DNA of 32,313 nucleotides. Origin: Candidatus Woesearchaeota archaeon. GTDB taxonomy: Archaea > Nanobdellota > Nanobdellia > Woesearchaeales > J072. Every line of letters begins with the position of its first letter. Positions within the stretch are counted from its first letter, which is position 1. The notes under the pieces were generated by a model. That model was not told where the DNA came from and did not search any database. It saw nothing but the letters and a program-made list of their open reading frames with translations. The position numbers were made by a program, and so were the translations under genes. Positions 28,565 to 32,313 of the stretch are shown piece after piece. The DNA lies in NCBI GenBank assembly GCA_003695265.1, contig RFII01000102.1:1-32313 (forward strand). The letters are read 5' to 3'.

Positions 28565-29563
28565 ATGGAACGCAAACCAAGGCTCTTTTTTGAAGAAGGA
28601 ACTGCGCCGAGAAAAAAAGCTTCTTCAAAAAAGACAAAAAGATATGCGCCTGCCAAAAAAGTAGCAAAGAAAACGCAAAAAAAAACAAAGGGTAAGCCTT
28701 CTAAAAAAAAGGCGCTTTCCAAAAAAACCACACATCAAATAGGTGTTAAGTCCGGAAAAGTGCAAATTAAAGGAGCTTTTGATATGGGTGCTGTTAAGAA
28801 GGCAATCGAGCAAAAACTACAGAAAAGAGAACTGCAAGAATCATTTAGTGATGAAGGAGAATTTTTTATCGGTGAAAAAAGAGTAGCAACAGGCATTCCC
28901 GGGCTTGACAGGGTAATGGAAGGCGGCTTCAGAATAAACACTTCAAACCTAATCGTTGGCGGTGCTGGCTGCGGCAAGTCAATATTCTGCATGCAGTTCT
29001 TAGTTAATGGCATTGACAAATACAATGAAAACGGAATTTACATATCTTTTGAGGAGAGCGAGGACAAAATACTTAAGGATTTTGAGAAGTTTCCATGGCA
29101 CCTTAAAGAAAAAATTAAGAGCAAAAAACTTGTTATATTATCTTACACTCCGGAGCAGGTTGCCAAAGTCCTAAGCGTTGGGGGTGGCACAATAAGGGAC
29201 ACTATAGAGTCAATAGGAGCTAAAAGAATTGTTATTGACTCATTAACCGCCTTCACACTTTTGCATGAAAATGAGCTGACAAAAAGAAAAGAACTCCTAA
29301 AACTGTTCGAGTCCATATACAAATGGAATGTTACAGCGCTGTTGACTGCTGAGCATGAGCCTGACCCGGATAGGCATGAGTCAAATGTTTTAGAGTTTGA
29401 AGTTGATGGTGTTATATTATTATATAATGTTAGGAAAGGAGACATAAGGGAGCGCTCTTTAGAGGTTTTCAAGATGCGCGGAACAAAGCATTCAGCAAAG
29501 ATTTACCCAATGAAAATAACAGACAATGGAATAATAATTTACCCTGATGAAACGGTGTTTTGA
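28565..29563 (+). CDS. KaiC-like RecA-superfamily ATPase with Lys-rich N-terminal tail
   Basis: 'VATGIPGLDRVMEGGF', Walker A 'VGGAGCGKSIFCMQFLVNG', 'YISFEESEDKILKDF', Walker B 'KRIVIDSLTAF'; first ~60 residues very Lys-rich. Confidence 0.88.
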   Translation: MERKPRLFFEEGTAPRKKASSKKTKRYAPAKKVAKKTQKKTKGKPSKKKALSKKTTHQIGVKSGKVQIKGAFDMGAVKKAIEQKLQKRELQESFSDEGEFFIGEKRVATGIPGLDRVMEGGFRINTSNLIVGGAGCGKSIFCMQFLVNGIDKYNENGIYISFEESEDKILKDFEKFPWHLKEKIKSKKLVILSYTPEQVAKVLSVGGGTIRDTIESIGAKRIVIDSLTAFTLLHENELTKRKELLKLFESIYKWNVTALLTAEHEPDPDRHESNVLEFEVDGVILLYNVRKGDIRERSLEVFKMRGTKHSAKIYPMKITDNGIIIYPDETVF

Positions 29564-30253
29564 ATGGAAAGGTTGCCAACAGGAATTGACGGTCTTAACA
29601 AGATTATTCAAGGGGGCTTTATAAAAAACTCTGTTAACCTTGTTGTTGGCGGGCCCGGCTCCGGAAAGACAATATTTGCCACGCAGTTCCTTATGGAAGG
29701 ATTAAGGAATAATGAGGGCTGCCTGTACATAACATTTGAGGAAAAGAAAAAGAAGTTTTATAATGACATGCTTGCCTTCGGCTGGGACCTTGCTAAATAT
29801 GAAAAGTTAGGAAGATTCGTTTTCATAGAGTACAGCCCTGAGCAGGTAAGAAACCTGATAGTAAAGGGCGGCGGCGTTATTGAGGATGTTATCAAAGATG
29901 CAAAAATTAGGCGCATAGTTATTGATTCCATAACATCTTTCTCACTGCTTTATGATGATCGTCTTTCAAAAAAAGAGGCTGCACTTGACCTTTTTGAACT
30001 CTTGGACAAGTGGGAATGCACTTCTGTAATGACTTCGCAGGATGAGAGCTTTAGTGACGAGCTCATAGCCAGTTCTCTTGAGTTTGAGGCTGACGGTATA
30101 ATACTTCTTTACCACATCAGAAAAAAAGGCCACAGGGTAAGAGCTTTAGAAATCCTAAAAATGCGTGGAACAAAGCACCCTAGTGACATCGTGAAAGTTG
30201 AGATAACACCAAAAGGAATTGTTGTTGATCCAAAAACAGTTGTTGTTTTCTGA
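29564..30253 (+). CDS. KaiC-like single-domain RecA-superfamily ATPase
   Basis: 'LPTGIDGLNKIIQGGFIKNSVNLVVGGPGSGKTIFATQFLMEG', 'YITFEEKKKKFYNDM', 'IRRIVIDSITSFSLL'; TGA/ATG abut the upstream paralogue. Confidence 0.9.
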   Translation: MERLPTGIDGLNKIIQGGFIKNSVNLVVGGPGSGKTIFATQFLMEGLRNNEGCLYITFEEKKKKFYNDMLAFGWDLAKYEKLGRFVFIEYSPEQVRNLIVKGGGVIEDVIKDAKIRRIVIDSITSFSLLYDDRLSKKEAALDLFELLDKWECTSVMTSQDESFSDELIASSLEFEADGIILLYHIRKKGHRVRALEILKMRGTKHPSDIVKVEITPKGIVVDPKTVVVF

Positions 30254-30311
30254 AACCTGCTTTTAAGCCATTCTTTTTTCTGGGTTAAGCCAAATTTTGT
30301 TGGTTTTGGAG

Positions 30312-30376
30312 ATTACAATGCTTTGTCCCGCCCACACCACCCCCTCACCACCAAAACTTACCTCGCATAAGTTGAC
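30312..30376. repeat. C-rich intergenic element, copy B (first copy at 10613-10682)
   Basis: ATTACAATGCTTTGTCCCGCCCACACCACCCCCTCACCACCAAAACTTACCTCGCATAAGTTGAC; 20-nt core identical to copy A, flanks conserved with small indels. Confidence 0.75.
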
Positions 30377-30411
30377 TTGCCTTTTTTCGGAATTAAGTCT
30401 GGGAATTAAGA

Positions 30412-30422
30412 AAAGTTTATAT
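30412..30422 (+). promoter_or_regulatory. Candidate archaeal BRE/TATA promoter element (AAAAGTTTATAT region)
   Basis: Located ~25-35 nt upstream of ATG 30448; the same AAAGTTTATATA pattern is found upstream of 19475 and 21187. Confidence 0.45.
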
Positions 30423-30447
30423 TCCAAACATATTATTATTTAATTCT

Positions 30448-32313
30448 ATGCTAAGAAAAGCGCAGAGCGGCGTTGAACTTCTTGTCCTAGTTTCCTTTTT
30501 ATTAGCAATATTTGTTTCTATATTTTTCCTTAATGAGAGGACCTCAAACAGCATTACAGGCCAGGTTTCATCAAGCCAGGCAAGCGTTGCTCTGTCAGAC
30601 CTTGGGAACGCTGCTGAATTAGTATATAACCAAGGCGTCGGCTCAAAAACAGTGGTGCGCATAACACTGCCTTTAGAAACGCGCAACATCATAATTAGTA
30701 ACCGCTCCTTAATCTTGAATCTTTCTGTAGGTAACAGCTCAGAGCAGCTGGTAAGGACTTTCGGTTTTGATGTCGCAGGCCAAATCCTTGCTGAGGAAGG
30801 AGAGCAGGAAGTTACAGTAATAGCAGCTGACGGAATCGTTTTCTTTAACCTTGATAACAAAGCACCGACCGCTTTTAACGGGAAGCCGACAGGAACAGTT
30901 TTTGATCTTCCTTTGCTGACTATGGCAACTAATGAGAACGCCATTTGCAAAGGATCTCTTAATGTTGATGAGGATTACGAAAATATGGATTTTGTATTCA
31001 ACAATTCAGGCACATACCATAACTATCAGACTTCCAGCTTGGCCTCTGCTAATTACACTGTTTATGTAAGGTGTAATGACACTTCAGGAAACGTGGCTAA
31101 TGAGAGCTACTCTTGGAGCTTTGAGCTCATACGAATGCTGAATGTTACCTTAAACACTGACAAATTATTATATGTTGAGAATGAGACAATCACTTTTTCC
31201 GGTGGAAATTACATATCCAGCGTGAAATTCTGGGTAAGCAACAGCACAGAAAACGTAACAAGCACAACATTAACAGCAAATTCCTCTGGCAACATAACGC
31301 ACCAGTGGAATACTAGCATCTGCGACCAAAACTTCACAGCTTTTGCAAGAGACCTCACAACAGGCAGCGAGGCAAACACTACATTTGAGGTTTTATGCTA
31401 TTTCAACGACACTTCACCGCCAAACATTACACTGATGCTTCCAGTGCAGAATGGTTATTCAGGAACAAACGCGACATTTATTTACAATGTGAGTGATGAG
31501 ACAAGCATTGCTAACTGCTCATTGATTATTAATAACAGCATAAATATTACAGATCCTACAATCACCCTGGGCGTAAATCAGTCGTTCAACCTCAGCATGG
31601 CTGATGGCAAATACATGTGGAGCGTTAACTGCACTGACTCTTACAACAACAAAGGCTCAAGCGTTAAAAGAAACCTGACAGTTGACTCAGTTCTTAATCT
31701 TGAGACTGTATTCAATTCCAGCCCTCCTGTCCGAGCGTATGAGGAAGACTTTGACCCAACATGGGATGTTGAAGTGCAGTTCGATGACAACACCTCTTTT
31801 GCGCACGCGACTGACGAGGGCTCGCCATCTTACCCACCCCCTGATTATGTGGAATTTGTTTTCCCTGATTTCGGCTTTTTAGATAACGGCTTTTTTGACG
31901 TTTCTGATGCGCGCTTCATGTTCAAGCACAGGGACAACCCAAAAGGAGGAACCTTCCCTGACAATGATCGTAGGCAAGTGCAGTGCTATGACGGCGTTAA
32001 TTGGAACGCAGTTGAGGTTTATGCGCTAAGCCCTGATGATGACGCTTGGGTTTATTACCAAAGCCCGGACTTGTCTGACTGCATAATATCACCTGCAGTT
32101 GCAAATAATATCAAGATGAGGGTGACGTTCGACCCGTCAAGCGATACAGGCGCAACGCAGGACATTGACTACGCTTACATCAATGTTACTCTTAAATCGG
32201 CAATTTACGCTAACCTGTGTGAGCGTGTTGAGGATGCTCCTCAGCCTGTTGATTTCAGCTCCGGCCTGAACACTTCCGGCAACACTTTTGGCCTTGGCAT
32301 GGGTGATGACTGC
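30448..32313 (+). CDS. Large surface protein with class III (type IV pilin-like) signal peptide and many N-glycosylation sequons; 3' truncated by window edge (622 codons, no stop)
   Basis: Hand translation: MLRKAQSGVELLVLVSFLLAIFVSIFFLNERTSNSITGQVSSSQASVALSDLGNAAELVYNQG...; open through 32313; absent from the ORF track because it has no stop in the window. Confidence 0.85.
   Translation, partial: MLRKAQSGVELLVLVSFLLAIFVSIFFLNERTSNSITGQVSSSQASVALSDLGNAAELVYNQGVGSKTVVRITLPLETRNIIISNRSLILNLSVGNSSEQLVRTFGFDVAGQILAEEGEQEVTVIAADGIVFFNLDNKAPTAFNGKPTGTVFDLPLLTMATNENAICKGSLNVDEDYENMDFVFNNSGTYHNYQTSSLASANYTVYVRCNDTSGNVANESYSWSFELIRMLNVTLNTDKLLYVENETITFSGGNYISSVKFWVSNSTENVTSTTLTANSSGNITHQWNTSICDQNFTAFARDLTTGSEANTTFEVLCYFNDTSPPNITLMLPVQNGYSGTNATFIYNVSDETSIANCSLIINNSINITDPTITLGVNQSFNLSMADGKYMWSVNCTDSYNNKGSSVKRNLTVDSVLNLETVFNSSPPVRAYEEDFDPTWDVEVQFDDNTSFAHATDEGSPSYPPPDYVEFVFPDFGFLDNGFFDVSDARFMFKHRDNPKGGTFPDNDRRQVQCYDGVNWNAVEVYALSPDDDAWVYYQSPDLSDCIISPAVANNIKMRVTFDPSSDTGATQDIDYAYINVTLKSAIYANLCERVEDAPQPVDFSSGLNTSGNTFGLGMGDDC

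Noticed and set aside
28600-28740. Poly-A/Lys-rich tract as a possible sequencing artefact or repeat array
   Set aside because: Frame stays open and encodes a coherent Lys-rich tail leading into the KaiC-like domain; no regular repeat unit.
30325-30344. G-rich reverse strand considered as an archaeal origin recognition box (ORB)
   Set aside because: The characteristic CCAGTGGAAAC-type part is absent and no orc1/cdc6 gene is nearby; insufficient support.
30417-30950. 177-aa minus-strand ORF
   Set aside because: Antisense to the open surface-protein frame starting at 30448, which has a signal peptide and coding-like content.
31682-31882. 66-aa plus-strand ORF
   Set aside because: Alternate frame inside the long surface-protein ORF.

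Overview
The window looks like a gene-dense archaeal chromosome segment. Marker genes are CDP-archaeol synthase, RNase P component 4, AlaX, HerA, Mre11, KaiC-like ATPases and an intron-bearing tRNA-Asn. A DPANN-type lineage is my inference only. From left to right it carries: tRNA-Asn(GUU); a radical SAM protein; CorA; a DUF212-like protein; a YdjM-like hydrolase; a large C25 (gingipain-like) lipoprotein; CarS; AlaX; RNP4; two convergent coiled-coil genes; a ppsA-gap-pgk set with bacterial-type gap and pgk; an MCM-like AAA+ ATPase lacking a recognisable N-terminal MCM domain; an HTH/PIN gene pair; HerA plus a small coiled-coil protein; an MscS-like membrane domain fused to a C39-like cysteine peptidase; Mre11; a stand-alone EF-Tu-domain-2-like protein; a proline-dehydrogenase-like protein; two abutting KaiC-like ATPases; and the start of a sequon-rich, pilin-signal-like surface protein that runs off the right edge. 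The least explained signal is a ~65-70 nt C-rich intergenic element. It occurs twice, about 20 kb apart, with a 20-nt identical core, and its complementary strand is G-quadruplex-like. I also found two small ORFs absent from the supplied track. All family calls come from reading motifs by eye; no searches were run.
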